From NCBI GenBank assembly GCA_015698305.1, contig CP048620.1, forward strand, positions 770,557 through 834,556: a DNA stretch of 64,000 nucleotides, given 5' to 3'. Shown in pieces: positions 8,262-17,462 of this stretch; position 1 is the stretch's first letter, and each line of letters begins with the position of its first letter. Both the position numbers and the translations under genes were made by a program. Under the pieces are notes generated by a model. The model did no database searches, was not told where the DNA came from, and saw only the letters and a program-made list of their open reading frames with translations. The DNA comes from Candidatus Nitrohelix vancouverensis. Lineage in GTDB: Bacteria; Nitrospinota; Nitrospinia; Nitrospinales; VA-1.

Positions 8262-10856
8262 TCAGTAAGCGGACTCAAAAATTTCATTGAAAGACATGCG
8301 GCGCATCGCATCCTGCGGACAACTGCGCACGCAAGCCGGGTCGCCGGTTTCCACGCAAAGATCGCATTTCATCGACTTGAGAACGGGTTTGTTGTTGGCC
8401 GGATTGAGCTGATAGACCGGGTCGGCGTCCATCATCACCGTTTCCGCCACCGGCAAGGCGACGATATTATCGTAGATGCACTTGGTCACGCACATCGTGC
8501 AACCGACGCAGGTGTCGATATCGATCAACACTTCGCCGTGTTGTTTGGAGCGATGCAGGGCGCCGCTCGGGCAACCGTCCATACACAAGGGATCGATACA
8601 GTGCATGCAGGCGTGCGGGAACATGGCGTTGCCGATTTTACGACCTTCGCGGGCGAAACGCGGGTAGCCGTCGTGCGCGTCGGCGCAGGCTTTCACGCAG
8701 TCGTCGCAACGGGTGCAACGGTCGAGGTTGATGACCATGATGCTCTGCCCATTGGGCAATTCGTTTTCGATGCCAAAACTGAGAAGCGACAAACTGGCGA
8801 TATGCTCTTCGATATTCGCCATTTTCTTCATGCGCGCTTCCACGGTCTTCATGATGAGTTCGCTCGCCGTAGGCTCGCGCAATAACTCCTCAAAAATGCT
8901 CCGGTTCAAAGCAATCGCCTCGACGTTGTTGATGGCGGTGACGGTGCAGGCGTTGTTCTTGCCCTCCATCAGCGAAACGACGCCGTAAATTTCGCCTTTT
9001 TGCAGAGCGTGGAAGTTGAAATCCTTTTCGCCCACCTGTTTCGATAATTTGGCGAATCCCGAGAGCAGGATGTAGAGGGAATCATTGTCCTGACCTTCGC
9101 TCAACAACACTTCCTTCGGACGGAATGAAAAAAATTCAACCTCATTGGAAATTCTCTCAAGCAATTCAGGACTGCAACCTTGAAAAAGCGGCTCCTCTTC
9201 AACAAAACGGGATAACATGCGCTCGCGGTAACGATCTTCAATGAAGGATTTAAACTCCTTACTGCGCTTGGAGAGAATGCGAAGCGCCTGGATTTTGATT
9301 TCCAGCGTCTCGCAAAGCGGAGATTGCTCCCAGCCCGCCGCAACCGTCGCCGAGCGACTGATACGAAACAAAGCCGCAAGTTCTCCGAACATCTCGCCTT
9401 TCGGCAGACGAATGATCTTGTCCTTTGAAATTTCCTCGCCATCATCATCCAAAGGCGGGGCCGGAACGAAATTCGGCAACAAGGTATTGCCCGCCGCGTC
9501 GCAAAACACGCCGTCGGTATTGAAACTGGTGGTGGACACCCGGTAATCCTGCGCCCGGACGAATTCGCCGCCGCGCGTGTTCTTGTTGATGATGCCTTTC
9601 AGCCGTTGCCACCAGGATCGCTTGTTTCGTTTGCGTTTATCCTGAATTTCCAATTGCAGGGAAGGAGGGTACACATCCACATTGCCCTCAAGGATATAAA
9701 AGGCGGAGTTTCCAAAGTCGCCTTCGCGGATGACCATCTCGCCCGGCAAAAAGCGGCGAAACATGATATGCGGTTGCATGCTCTCCAGAACCTTGTCGCT
9801 CAGGCCTTTGAAAATATCGATACTGCGCAGACGTTCCAGAGTCAGGAAATTGTCAGGAACTTTCTCCTTGGGCGGAGCAAAGGCTTCCATATGCAAACGC
9901 TCCGGGTTCACCCCGCAGGAAGCCGCCGTTTCCACCGCCATTTCCATGACCGGGCCGGGGCCGCAAGTGTACAGGCTGACGTTTTCCGACATGGCGTTGA
10001 TAGCGTCGATGATCGCCGCCGGGTTGATGCGTCCTGTTTTACCCTGCCAGGACTCATCCGGTTGCGACAAGAACACTTCCAGCTTGAAATTCGGGTTGGC
10101 GGTTTCGAGTTCTTTCAGTTCCTTATAGAAAATGATGTCGTCAGACGTTCGATTGCCATAGAGCAAAACAATTTTGCGCGTGGAATTCATGTCGGTGAGC
10201 GAGCGAACCATGCTGAGAAGCGGAGTGATTCCCGAACCGGAGCCGACCAGCAGAAGGTCCGTGGTCTCGGACAGGTCCATTTTGAATTTGCCGCTTGGTT
10301 TTTTGACCGATATGAGGTCGCCGACCTGAACCGAATCGTTGAAATAATTACTGACCAGACCCTTCTTTTGCCGCTTGACCGTGATTTCAACATGGTCCTT
10401 ATTCTGGCAGGAGGAGGAAATGGAATAACAGCGAAACTGTTTCTTGCCGCTAACGACCGGACCGATGGTGATGAACTGTCCCGGCTGAAACTGGTAAAAT
10501 TCATCCGCCGTCGCTTTCAACTGGAAGGATTTCGAATCGACCGTGCGATCGTAGATCGATTCCACCCGCGCCTGCAATTCTTCATCGCCTTCGGAGGAAA
10601 CACAGACCAGGTCCGTTGTCGCTTCAGCGACGCAGGAAAGGAAATAGCCGTTTTTGACATCATCGTCAGACAAAGTCCCTTCAACAGAAGAGTGGACTTC
10701 TCCGCTCACCTTGCGAACTTTGCAGGTGCCGCATTCGCCTTTACGACAGCTTGAGGGAATATCTATCCCGCCCTCTTCCGCCGCTTCAAGAACTGAAATT
10801 CCTTCTTCAGTCTCGATTTCCTTATCCAGATCCTTGAACTTGATTTTATGAGCCAT
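8262..10856 (-). CDS. Fusion: 2Fe-2S ferredoxin, FAD/NAD(P) reductase, two cyclic-nucleotide-binding domains, four [4Fe-4S] clusters
   Basis: 864 residues in five modules. (1) Plant-type 2Fe-2S ferredoxin, 1-90, with Cys37, Cys42, Cys45 and Cys75. (2) Ferredoxin-NADP reductase-like domain, about 95-330: FAD motif RCYSISSS (142-149), nucleotide motif GSGSGITP (205-212), YTCGPGPVM (296-304). (3) cNMP-binding domain, about 343-535, with an insertion (about 400-480) rich in basic residues. (4) Second cNMP-binding domain, about 555-680. (5) Poly-ferredoxin of HybA/DmsB type, about 705-855, with CTRCDDCVKAC (714-724), CMHCIDPLCMDGC (750-762), CVGCTMCVTKC (783-793) and CDLC (831-834) plus Cys842 and Cys846. 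No transmembrane segment, so cytosolic. It probably moves electrons between NAD(P)H or ferredoxin and the adjacent b-type membrane protein, under control of a bound nucleotide or other ligand. Confidence 0.85.
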   Translation of the reverse strand: MAHKIKFKDLDKEIETEEGISVLEAAEEGGIDIPSSCRKGECGTCKVRKVSGEVHSSVEGTLSDDDVKNGYFLSCVAEATTDLVCVSSEGDEELQARVESIYDRTVDSKSFQLKATADEFYQFQPGQFITIGPVVSGKKQFRCYSISSSCQNKDHVEITVKRQKKGLVSNYFNDSVQVGDLISVKKPSGKFKMDLSETTDLLLVGSGSGITPLLSMVRSLTDMNSTRKIVLLYGNRTSDDIIFYKELKELETANPNFKLEVFLSQPDESWQGKTGRINPAAIIDAINAMSENVSLYTCGPGPVMEMAVETAASCGVNPERLHMEAFAPPKEKVPDNFLTLERLRSIDIFKGLSDKVLESMQPHIMFRRFLPGEMVIREGDFGNSAFYILEGNVDVYPPSLQLEIQDKRKRNKRSWWQRLKGIINKNTRGGEFVRAQDYRVSTTSFNTDGVFCDAAGNTLLPNFVPAPPLDDDGEEISKDKIIRLPKGEMFGELAALFRISRSATVAAGWEQSPLCETLEIKIQALRILSKRSKEFKSFIEDRYRERMLSRFVEEEPLFQGCSPELLERISNEVEFFSFRPKEVLLSEGQDNDSLYILLSGFAKLSKQVGEKDFNFHALQKGEIYGVVSLMEGKNNACTVTAINNVEAIALNRSIFEELLREPTASELIMKTVEARMKKMANIEEHIASLSLLSFGIENELPNGQSIMVINLDRCTRCDDCVKACADAHDGYPRFAREGRKIGNAMFPHACMHCIDPLCMDGCPSGALHRSKQHGEVLIDIDTCVGCTMCVTKCIYDNIVALPVAETVMMDADPVYQLNPANNKPVLKSMKCDLCVETGDPACVRSCPQDAMRRMSFNEIFESAY

Positions 10857-10861
10857 GAGGG

Positions 10862-12244
10862 TCAGTTTGTTTCGTTGGTGTTAGGAGTTTCGTTGGCGTC
10901 AGCAGTTTCGTTGGCGTCAGCGCTTTCGCTCGCGCCCGAATTTTCAATCATCAGCTTGGCCATTTCAGACTGGTTCAGCATGTGATGGAATACATGACAG
11001 CCGCCGCATTCATTTCCCACCATTACATTATTATGGCAGTTGAAGCAGGAAGCGTTATCGATATTGATATTGGAATCTTTGAGCGATTCGCTGGTCGCAA
11101 TGTTTTTATGGCACTCGTTGCAACCGACGCGGGAATGTTTCTTGTGCGGAAAACGAGTGATGTCAGCGCGCGGAGCGCGTTTCGCGATCGGAGCGAAATA
11201 GAAATCCTTGCCGACTTTTAAATTGGGTTGCGCTTTGGCGTTGCCTTTATTCAGCAAATGGCATTTCAAGCAATTCAATGTCGCGCCCGGTCGCCCCGAA
11301 GACAATGCCGACTCCACCTGTTCTTCGGAGAAATCCTTTTCAGAAAACCACATGTTCAAATAGGGATCCTGATGAATGGGCTTATAGCTGAACGACGCAG
11401 GACGACGTCGACGTTTACTGCCTTTGCTGTATTCAAAGCGAGAGAAAAAGGTATCGTGCGATTCCAGGCTGAACTGCACCGCAAGGCTTTTGATTGAATC
11501 CGCCAGGCCTTCGAGTTCCTCTTCCGGGAACATTTTGGTGATGGACAACTCTTCATGCGGGTGACAGTCCTGGCAATTTTCCTGAAAGGTCACGCGCTTG
11601 AAATCCATGAAATTCGTCTGCGGATCGTATAAATGACAGAGAGGACAACCCTTCTTGAACTTTTCGTTGATATCGTCTTTGTTCTTGTCGCGAACCTGAT
11701 GCGTCTTATGATTGAATTGCAGACCGATCTTGTTCAAGTCAGAAGGTTCCAGTTTTTCCTGTTTGAAGGCCGGATGCTCGAACTGAGCGTTGCTGATCTG
11801 GTGGCAATTCTTGCACTGGCGGTCGCCAATCTCGTGGATCATGTACTGTCGACCGCGATGCTCCTTATGGCAATCGACGCAGAATTTCTGTACGGTTTGT
11901 CGTTCTTTGGCTCCATCTTCGCGATGGCTGGTGATATGAAACTTGAGTTGCTTCACCGTGCTATGGCATCCCATGCACTTTTTTTCCATGGACGCTTTTT
12001 TAATTTCAGGGGAACCGGAGGCGTGGCAGGACTCACAAGTGGCGTCGAACATCGCATGCGATGAAGATACCGGGCCTTCAGAAGCGAAAAAACGAGCGCC
12101 AGAGAAGTAATCCAATCCAAACAGACTCACTACAACTATTAAAATAATGAGAACGGCTTTGAAAACGGGTGGGGATTTTCTCGGTGGATTGTATTGATTC
12201 GTGTAATACGAATGCTCTGATTTCTTTTTCTTGCTGGAAGCCAT
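10862..12244 (-). CDS. Membrane-anchored decahaem c-type cytochrome
   Basis: 460 residues. A charged cytosolic N-terminus (about 1-27) is followed by one transmembrane helix (about 28-46, VFKAVLIILIVVVSLFGL), with no cleavage site seen. The periplasmic part has ten CXXCH haem motifs: CESCH, CMGCH, CVDCH, CKNCH, CPLCH, CQDCH, CLKCH, CNECH, CFNCH, CGGCH. The C-terminus ends in a low-complexity Asn/Glu/Thr/Ala tail with repeated ADANET. The topology suits an inner-membrane-tethered electron relay to periplasmic cytochromes. Five bases separate its stop from the ATG of the flavin reductase fusion gene. Confidence 0.85.
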   Translation of the reverse strand: MASSKKKKSEHSYYTNQYNPPRKSPPVFKAVLIILIVVVSLFGLDYFSGARFFASEGPVSSSHAMFDATCESCHASGSPEIKKASMEKKCMGCHSTVKQLKFHITSHREDGAKERQTVQKFCVDCHKEHRGRQYMIHEIGDRQCKNCHQISNAQFEHPAFKQEKLEPSDLNKIGLQFNHKTHQVRDKNKDDINEKFKKGCPLCHLYDPQTNFMDFKRVTFQENCQDCHPHEELSITKMFPEEELEGLADSIKSLAVQFSLESHDTFFSRFEYSKGSKRRRRPASFSYKPIHQDPYLNMWFSEKDFSEEQVESALSSGRPGATLNCLKCHLLNKGNAKAQPNLKVGKDFYFAPIAKRAPRADITRFPHKKHSRVGCNECHKNIATSESLKDSNINIDNASCFNCHNNVMVGNECGGCHVFHHMLNQSEMAKLMIENSGASESADANETADANETPNTNETN

Positions 12245-12349
12245 CGGGAAGAACCGCGCCTAGCGCATGAAGTGAATGATGAAACTCATCTAAAAAATAC
12301 CTGAAGCCCTCGCCCCAAACGGGACGGGGCTTCAGAATTGAACCAAAAG

Positions 12350-13312
12350 TTACTTCTTGTTGCGGATGTAGGTGCTCTTGTCGGGAATCGGGAACGAAGC
12401 GAATTTATCCGCCGCAATGTCCGCCGCATCCAGCTCGTTCACAAAAGCCACCGTCGTCGCATTGATTTCTTTGGCAACCGCTTTCGCAGAAGCCGGGTCC
12501 GCATTGACCTTACCGCCAACCGCAATCAACTTAGACAATTTGTCCGACGGAATAACGCCCGCGACTTTCTTCAGATTTTCCACCGCCTTGCTCAGCAAAG
12601 CCGCGTTCTTTTCTGTGTACTCGCCTTTGCCGGACGCTTCAGAAATACGCATGATCGACGCTTCAACCTGCAACGCTTCACCGGCGACCCAGATTTTTCC
12701 GATCTTTTGCGTCAACTTCGCATCCAGATTGCCAGACGCTTCCTGTTCTTTACTCCAGACCCAGTGTTTGAAATCGCCCTGGCTGTATTTGACCAGATCA
12801 AATTTCTCACCCAGACGGTGACCCGCCTTATAGAAGTCTTCTTTCGCGCCGCGATGACAACGGAAGCAGTCTTTAGACCAGGCGTAAAAATTTCGCGTGT
12901 CGCGCATTCCCGCTTTTATCGCTTCGGGAACTTTGCCCTTTTTATCGTGGATCTCCACCCAGTCCTGAGCCGGGTTGTGGCAGGTTTCGCAAACGATGCC
13001 GAACAAACCTTTTTCTTCTTCTGTCACTTTAGGATAATCCGAGGCCACTTCGATGCCGTGACATTTGATGCATTTCTCATCTTCAAACTGATCTTTCACA
13101 TTCATTTTCTCAGCGATCTTCACGCCCTCTTCCTCAAACTTCTCGTTAAAGAAAGTTTCATGAGGGTGGAACAACAAATCGTCGAAAATGCTTTTATGAC
13201 AATTGGAGTCCGAACATTGCTTCGGCCCAATGACCTTGTTCTGCGCAAACGCCGATGCGGAAACCAGCAACGACAAACAAACGATTAAACTCATCTGTAA
13301 TCTAAACTTCAT
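12350..13312 (-). CDS. Periplasmic tetrahaem cytochrome, c554-like
   Basis: 320 residues from the ATG at 13312, chosen because GGAG lies seven bases upstream and it gives a clean signal peptide (MKFRLQMSLIVCLSLLVSASAFA, cleavage before QNKV). Haem motifs: CSDSNCH (a CX4CH form), CIKCH, CETCH and CFRCH. Segment layout around them (GPKQCSDSNCHKSIFDDLLFHPHE, FKHW near the end of the haem part) resembles the cytochrome c554 group. The C-terminal third (about 195-320) has no haem and is Ala/Lys-rich and helical. Third gene of the cluster, after the porin. Confidence 0.8.
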   Translation of the reverse strand: MKFRLQMSLIVCLSLLVSASAFAQNKVIGPKQCSDSNCHKSIFDDLLFHPHETFFNEKFEEEGVKIAEKMNVKDQFEDEKCIKCHGIEVASDYPKVTEEEKGLFGIVCETCHNPAQDWVEIHDKKGKVPEAIKAGMRDTRNFYAWSKDCFRCHRGAKEDFYKAGHRLGEKFDLVKYSQGDFKHWVWSKEQEASGNLDAKLTQKIGKIWVAGEALQVEASIMRISEASGKGEYTEKNAALLSKAVENLKKVAGVIPSDKLSKLIAVGGKVNADPASAKAVAKEINATTVAFVNELDAADIAADKFASFPIPDKSTYIRNKK

Positions 13313-13344
13313 GTAAATACTCCGCACAAAAAATGATTAAATGT

Positions 13345-14988
13345 TTAAAATTTAAATCGTAATTCCATTGAACTCGACCAGTCTTCACTGCGAATCTCGT
13401 TGTGAATGCCCACCGCCTTGCCGACCAGCGACATGTGATTGCTGAGCAGGTACTGAACTTCAAAACCGAGCGCATATTGATCGTTGGGGGCGATGCTTCC
13501 CGACTCGTCGCGCAAATCCTTTTGATAAGAGAATTCCGGGTTGAAGGTCAAAGCCTCGCGATCCAGAAATTGCTTGAAACCGAAAGACACGCCATAAGTC
13601 CCGGTTCCCGTGTTGCGCAAAACCCCAAAACTGGTGACGCCGTTGCCGCGATAAAAAATACCGGCTCGACCGGTGCGGCCCTTGGCGATATCGTTCCAGC
13701 CTTCGGTGCCGTAAAACATCGTCAGGTACAAATAGTTTTTATCGTAATAGTCATGGTTGAAGGCAGAATGGTTGAACTCCATAACGTACAACTGACCATT
13801 GCCCGCCGTTCCCCCGCCTTTACGGTCGTCGCTCATGTTCAACATCACACGACCCGAATAGTTGAGCAAACCGTAGGTTGACGACAAGGAAGCCGCCAGA
13901 AAGTCCTGCGAATTGTCCGCTTCCACCTGGTTTTCGAGATGGAAATAGTTGAACTCCCAGAACTGGTTGCGTCGCTCGTATCGCGCCGTCAGACCATACA
14001 GATTGGCGTCGTTGTTGTTGTTATCCGCGTCTCCGCCGGCGCGGGTTGCATTGATCTCGTCAATCGCCACCATCGCCTGCAACAACAGGTTTGTGCCGTC
14101 GCCAACGATCAGATTCGGCTTTGAAATCAAGGCGCCCAGAACGTTGTCGTTCATCAAATAACTGTTCTGATAAATCACCGGCACCAAACCAACCGCGATG
14201 TGATAGTCCGTGGGAAAACGATCGTCAGGACCGATGAAGTTGAACATCTCGCCGATCTCGCCTTCGAACCAGGCGAAGGTGTTGTCCACGCTCAGTTCAA
14301 ATTTGTGATCCGCAATGGTCGGGTCTTCGTTGTGAAAACGATACAAACCGCCGGTGCGATCGCGCGGCTCGTCAATGTCGACAAAAGGCCGGTACTGAAT
14401 ATGGAAGCGCTCGGTGTTGGTGAGATCGAAGTTGAAATCAAAGTTGAGATTGTAACCCAACTGACCCTGATTCTCGTTGTTGATTCGACCGCCGTACATG
14501 ATCGTGGAGAAGGTTCCGTAAAACTGGGCGCGCGGTCGAATCGCATTGGCGCCTTCGCCAAACCAGCTCAAACCGTAATCCTTGATCGCTCCGGTTCCAA
14601 GAAAAGGTTCGCCAAGCGATAAGGCCTCGTTATTGAAATCCAGGAAAGACCGGCGCGGCCGGATGATGCTTTCGTCAGCGGCGATGGCTTCTGCGATTTT
14701 CTTCTTACGTTCCGCCTCCCGCTTGTCCTGGGCTTCCTGCCTCAGCGTCATTTCATCTTTAGCCGCTTCTCCATACCCGGCTTCGCCTTCCGCCACTTCG
14801 GCGCCCTCTTCAGCATCCCCTTCGCCTTCATCCGCATCTTCAGCATCTTCTGCATCCTCTGCAGAAGCCGCCGCCGAAGCTTCAGGCGCCGATGTTTCAG
14901 CAGGCGCCTCGTCGCTCCAGACGACCGAAGGAAGGTTTAAAAAAAAAACGGAAAGAGCCAATACGCCTGCGATTTTTAAACTTTTCAT
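13345..14988 (-). CDS. Outer-membrane beta-barrel porin with acidic N-terminal linker
   Basis: 547 residues from the ATG at 14988, preferred because it starts a typical signal peptide (MKSLKIAGVLALSVFFLNLP, SVVWS). An ATG at 15030 overlapping the previous stop (ATGA) would add 14 polar residues. After the signal comes a low-complexity Ala/Glu/Asp linker (about 25-75), then a long region of alternating aromatic and polar beta strands (for example AQFYGTFSTIMYGGRINNEN, FHIQYRPFVDID) ending in Phe (ELRFKF), as outer-membrane barrels do. Flanked on both sides by multihaem cytochromes, so it may be the barrel of a porin-cytochrome conduit. An alginate/polymer export-type porin is the alternative. 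Confidence 0.8.
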   Translation of the reverse strand: MKSLKIAGVLALSVFFLNLPSVVWSDEAPAETSAPEASAAASAEDAEDAEDADEGEGDAEEGAEVAEGEAGYGEAAKDEMTLRQEAQDKREAERKKKIAEAIAADESIIRPRRSFLDFNNEALSLGEPFLGTGAIKDYGLSWFGEGANAIRPRAQFYGTFSTIMYGGRINNENQGQLGYNLNFDFNFDLTNTERFHIQYRPFVDIDEPRDRTGGLYRFHNEDPTIADHKFELSVDNTFAWFEGEIGEMFNFIGPDDRFPTDYHIAVGLVPVIYQNSYLMNDNVLGALISKPNLIVGDGTNLLLQAMVAIDEINATRAGGDADNNNNDANLYGLTARYERRNQFWEFNYFHLENQVEADNSQDFLAASLSSTYGLLNYSGRVMLNMSDDRKGGGTAGNGQLYVMEFNHSAFNHDYYDKNYLYLTMFYGTEGWNDIAKGRTGRAGIFYRGNGVTSFGVLRNTGTGTYGVSFGFKQFLDREALTFNPEFSYQKDLRDESGSIAPNDQYALGFEVQYLLSNHMSLVGKAVGIHNEIRSEDWSSSMELRFKF

Positions 14989-15026
14989 CCCCTGTCCCTT
15001 CTTTTGGTTTCCTTTGGATTCTTGAT

Positions 15027-16688
15027 TCATCGAACGTTGACCTTAAACTTTTTAGAAGCCATCTCCACAATTTCCAAGCGTGGGATGAATTCTGCCGCAT
15101 CGAGCTGTTTCAAAACGATGGGGGCAAAGTTTCTGAAATTGAATGAAATTTCCACGTCGTAAAAAGCGGAGCTTCCATCCGTATCAACGCTGTAATCCGC
15201 CGTCCGGGTCTTCAAGGGAGGAATCGAGTTCTTTTGAACGCGAACCGGGGGAGGACCGTTGAATGAGGCGCTCGGAAAGGCCGCAGGTCGTACATAGGCA
15301 AAGTTATCGACATCGCGAGGAATGAAGAAATGATCTTCTCTTTCATGCCCGGCAATGGTCTGCAATTTGAACTTGGATTGCAGGTTGAACAGATCGTGAT
15401 CGTAATCGGCTTCGCCGCGAATAACAGCCAGACTCTTGTTGTCCTTCAAGTCGCCGTATTCGTCCAGATCGCCGCTTTGATAAACGATCTTGCCCTTGTC
15501 GTCCATAACCTTGACATGCAACCAGACCTGGCGTTCGGTATTGAAACCTGCAGGCAGAGAATGCCCGGAGATTTTGTTCGTAATATTCACGGCGATATCC
15601 AGATCGTCGCCGCGCTCAATGGCTTCAGGAACTTCGTAAGTCAGCTCCGCCGAATTACGCAGAAGCTCTACGCGTTTGCGTTTCGCCATCGCAAGCAATT
15701 CTTCGCTCTTCTTCACCAGCTTCTGGTATTTCTTCCATTTGCGCTTGTCCAGGCGATTCATTTTTTCGCCGGCCGCCTTCTTGGCATTGACCTTCTCGAT
15801 CCAGTTATAGAAATTTGGATCGTCCATCAACACCGGCCACTCGAAGCGACGCAAAGGGAAATCCGAGATGTCCAGAACCGAGTAATCCGGTCCGGCAAAG
15901 GTGTGATCGCTCAAGGTGCGAACAGGAAATTCCTTGCCCTTGATGACCGCGATCTGCCCTTTGGCGCGCGGGCTTTTCACGCCCTGCTCGACGCCCATAT
16001 GACAGTCCTGACAGGTCGTGCCCTCTCTTGCGGCGGGGCTGTTGCGCCATTCGCCAAACAGATCTTCCAGTCGGAAACCGTTGGCGACGGGCACGTCGTG
16101 ACATTGTCCGCAAAATTGCCCCGAGCTGATATTTTTTGACATGGACGCCTTATGCGTCAACTCGCCCTCGCGGCCGATCGGAATCTGCTTGATGCCGTCG
16201 AAGGGTCCGAACAACTCCTCTTCAATCGGGCCTTTTTTAATAAAAACTTCGGCGCGCGTTTTGCCGTGGTTGCCCACCATGCGGTGACAGACCACGCAGG
16301 TGATGCCTTCAATCGCAACCGTGTTTCGCAATTCCACCGGGGCCAGAGGATCTTCCCCCATGATGATGGCCATCGGCGAATGACAACGCACACAGAAAGC
16401 GCCAGCGGTTCCGCTGGTTTTCTGATGCATCAGTTTATTGAAATTATTCATGAACGGGCTGAGCTGTCCATAAGCATGGTTGGACACGCGCCATTCGTTG
16501 AAATGACGCGGATGGCAGGTCTTGCACACATGCGCCGACTGGTAACCGATGACTTCTTCAATCTCCAGACTGGCCGCAGACACCGGCGCAGAAAAAATAA
16601 AACCAGCAAGTAAGGTTGCGCTAAAAAATGCGACCCATAAATACGCCCTGCTGAAAGGCTTTTGTTGCTGAATGCTGTTTAATTGCAT
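15027..16688 (-). CDS. Pentahaem c-type cytochrome, c554-like
   Basis: 553 residues from the ATG at 16688. GGAGGAG lies seven bases upstream and a signal peptide follows (MQLNSIQQQKPFSRAYLWVA, then FFSATLLAGFIFSAPVSA). Haem motifs: CKTCH, CVRCH, CVVCH, CGQCH and CQDCH, all in the first half. VCKTCHPRHFNEWRVSNHAYGQ is typical of the cytochrome c554 family. The second half (about 330-553) has no haem and looks beta-rich, perhaps for docking. First gene of the six-gene cluster. Its stop overlaps the alternative porin ATG by ATGA, so translation may be coupled. Confidence 0.85.
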   Translation of the reverse strand: MQLNSIQQQKPFSRAYLWVAFFSATLLAGFIFSAPVSAASLEIEEVIGYQSAHVCKTCHPRHFNEWRVSNHAYGQLSPFMNNFNKLMHQKTSGTAGAFCVRCHSPMAIIMGEDPLAPVELRNTVAIEGITCVVCHRMVGNHGKTRAEVFIKKGPIEEELFGPFDGIKQIPIGREGELTHKASMSKNISSGQFCGQCHDVPVANGFRLEDLFGEWRNSPAAREGTTCQDCHMGVEQGVKSPRAKGQIAVIKGKEFPVRTLSDHTFAGPDYSVLDISDFPLRRFEWPVLMDDPNFYNWIEKVNAKKAAGEKMNRLDKRKWKKYQKLVKKSEELLAMAKRKRVELLRNSAELTYEVPEAIERGDDLDIAVNITNKISGHSLPAGFNTERQVWLHVKVMDDKGKIVYQSGDLDEYGDLKDNKSLAVIRGEADYDHDLFNLQSKFKLQTIAGHEREDHFFIPRDVDNFAYVRPAAFPSASFNGPPPVRVQKNSIPPLKTRTADYSVDTDGSSAFYDVEISFNFRNFAPIVLKQLDAAEFIPRLEIVEMASKKFKVNVR

Positions 16689-17114
16689 TGTTGTCTCCTC
16701 CAACACCGATGATATGCAAACTTGCTTGAATTCGATTCCTGCGCGCCAGGAGAATCCCCTCGACTCTGCCTGAGCGATTTCGCTCAAGCCTATAAACGCC
16801 TGCCACCCCTTGCCTGCACCCTATACCGCAAGGCTCAATAATTCGCCAAAATGGGAAAAATCAATTGCTTTCCCCCAGCCTAAAATCCAATGCTCTGATA
16901 AAGAGGTAACTCTATTGGGATTATTGATTTAAAACGAAGTTAAGTCATTGTTTTCTTGAATTTCCGTGCAAGTATAATTGATCTTTGGCAGGGGTCAAGA
17001 ACTTTTTTCAAGAACTATATAATGTATAGAGACTAAAAATTTTCCAAAAATGGGCTAATTTTGCCGCGGGGATATTATGGTCTTCTAAAAATTATTTCGG
17101 ATTAAGAAATAATT
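16689..17114. other. Leader and promoter region of the cytochrome cluster
   Basis: About 425 bp without a gene. It holds the promoter-like boxes near 16971-16998, a long AT-rich leader and, at its far end, the palindrome at 17089-17115. Confidence 0.6.
16971..16998 (-). promoter_or_regulatory. Sigma-70-type promoter for the cytochrome cluster
   Basis: Minus strand: TTGACC (16998-16993), 16-bp spacer, TATACT (16976-16971). An A/T-rich tract lies just upstream. A transcript from here would have a leader of about 275 nt before the pentahaem cytochrome ATG. Confidence 0.55.
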
Positions 17115-17115
17115 T
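17089..17115. promoter_or_regulatory. Perfect 10-bp inverted repeat downstream of the HTH gene
   Basis: AAATTATTTC, 7-nt loop, GAAATAATTT. It ends at the stop codon of the HTH gene. It is AT-rich and lacks a GC stem, so it is a weak terminator candidate. Part of it (aaaattatttcgg) recurs exactly at 20468-20480 before the repressor gene, which suggests a protein-binding site. Confidence 0.4.
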
Positions 17116-17462
17116 CACGCAAAGCAGGCGCCGATCTTCTTCAAGGCCGCGGTCAAATGCTCGGAGACGGCTTGCGAGCTGATCTTCATTGCCTTGGCGG
17201 CGCGTTGCTTGCGGGCGCCGCCATAGAACACCAGGCTCACGGCGATCAACTGTTTATCGGTCAGGTTCAATTCATTCAAATTGATCGGCGCGCGTTTCAA
17301 ATGCTCGTATCCCGGGCGCGGAAATAAATCATCTGCACAACCTGAAGATGCCGTTTGCAAACAGAGCTCCAGATCATTGGGGGCAAAATACAGAATATTG
17401 CGGTCTCCGGTCTCGGAAACCTCGGGGACGCTTGAAGTGGAATTATGATTGTGTGAATTCAT
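17115..17462 (-). CDS. HTH protein with sigma-70 region 4-like C-terminus
   Basis: 115 residues from the ATG at 17462; ATGs at 17501 and 17513 are alternatives. The first 50 residues are polar. The C-terminal part (NLNELNLTDKQLIAVSLVFYGGARKQRAAKAMKISSQAVSEHL) is a helix-turn-helix like sigma region 4 or a phage late-gene activator. It overlaps the 3' end of the zinc-ribbon gene by about 20 bp, so the two are one operon. Likely a transcription regulator of the accessory block or the phage genes. Target unknown. Confidence 0.55.
   Translation of the reverse strand: MNSHNHNSTSSVPEVSETGDRNILYFAPNDLELCLQTASSGCADDLFPRPGYEHLKRAPINLNELNLTDKQLIAVSLVFYGGARKQRAAKAMKISSQAVSEHLTAALKKIGACFA

Noticed and set aside
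9606-10754. Long plus-strand ORF (382 residues)
   Set aside because: Mirror of the redox fusion gene; no domain pattern, His/Arg-rich as typical for the antisense of a coding frame.
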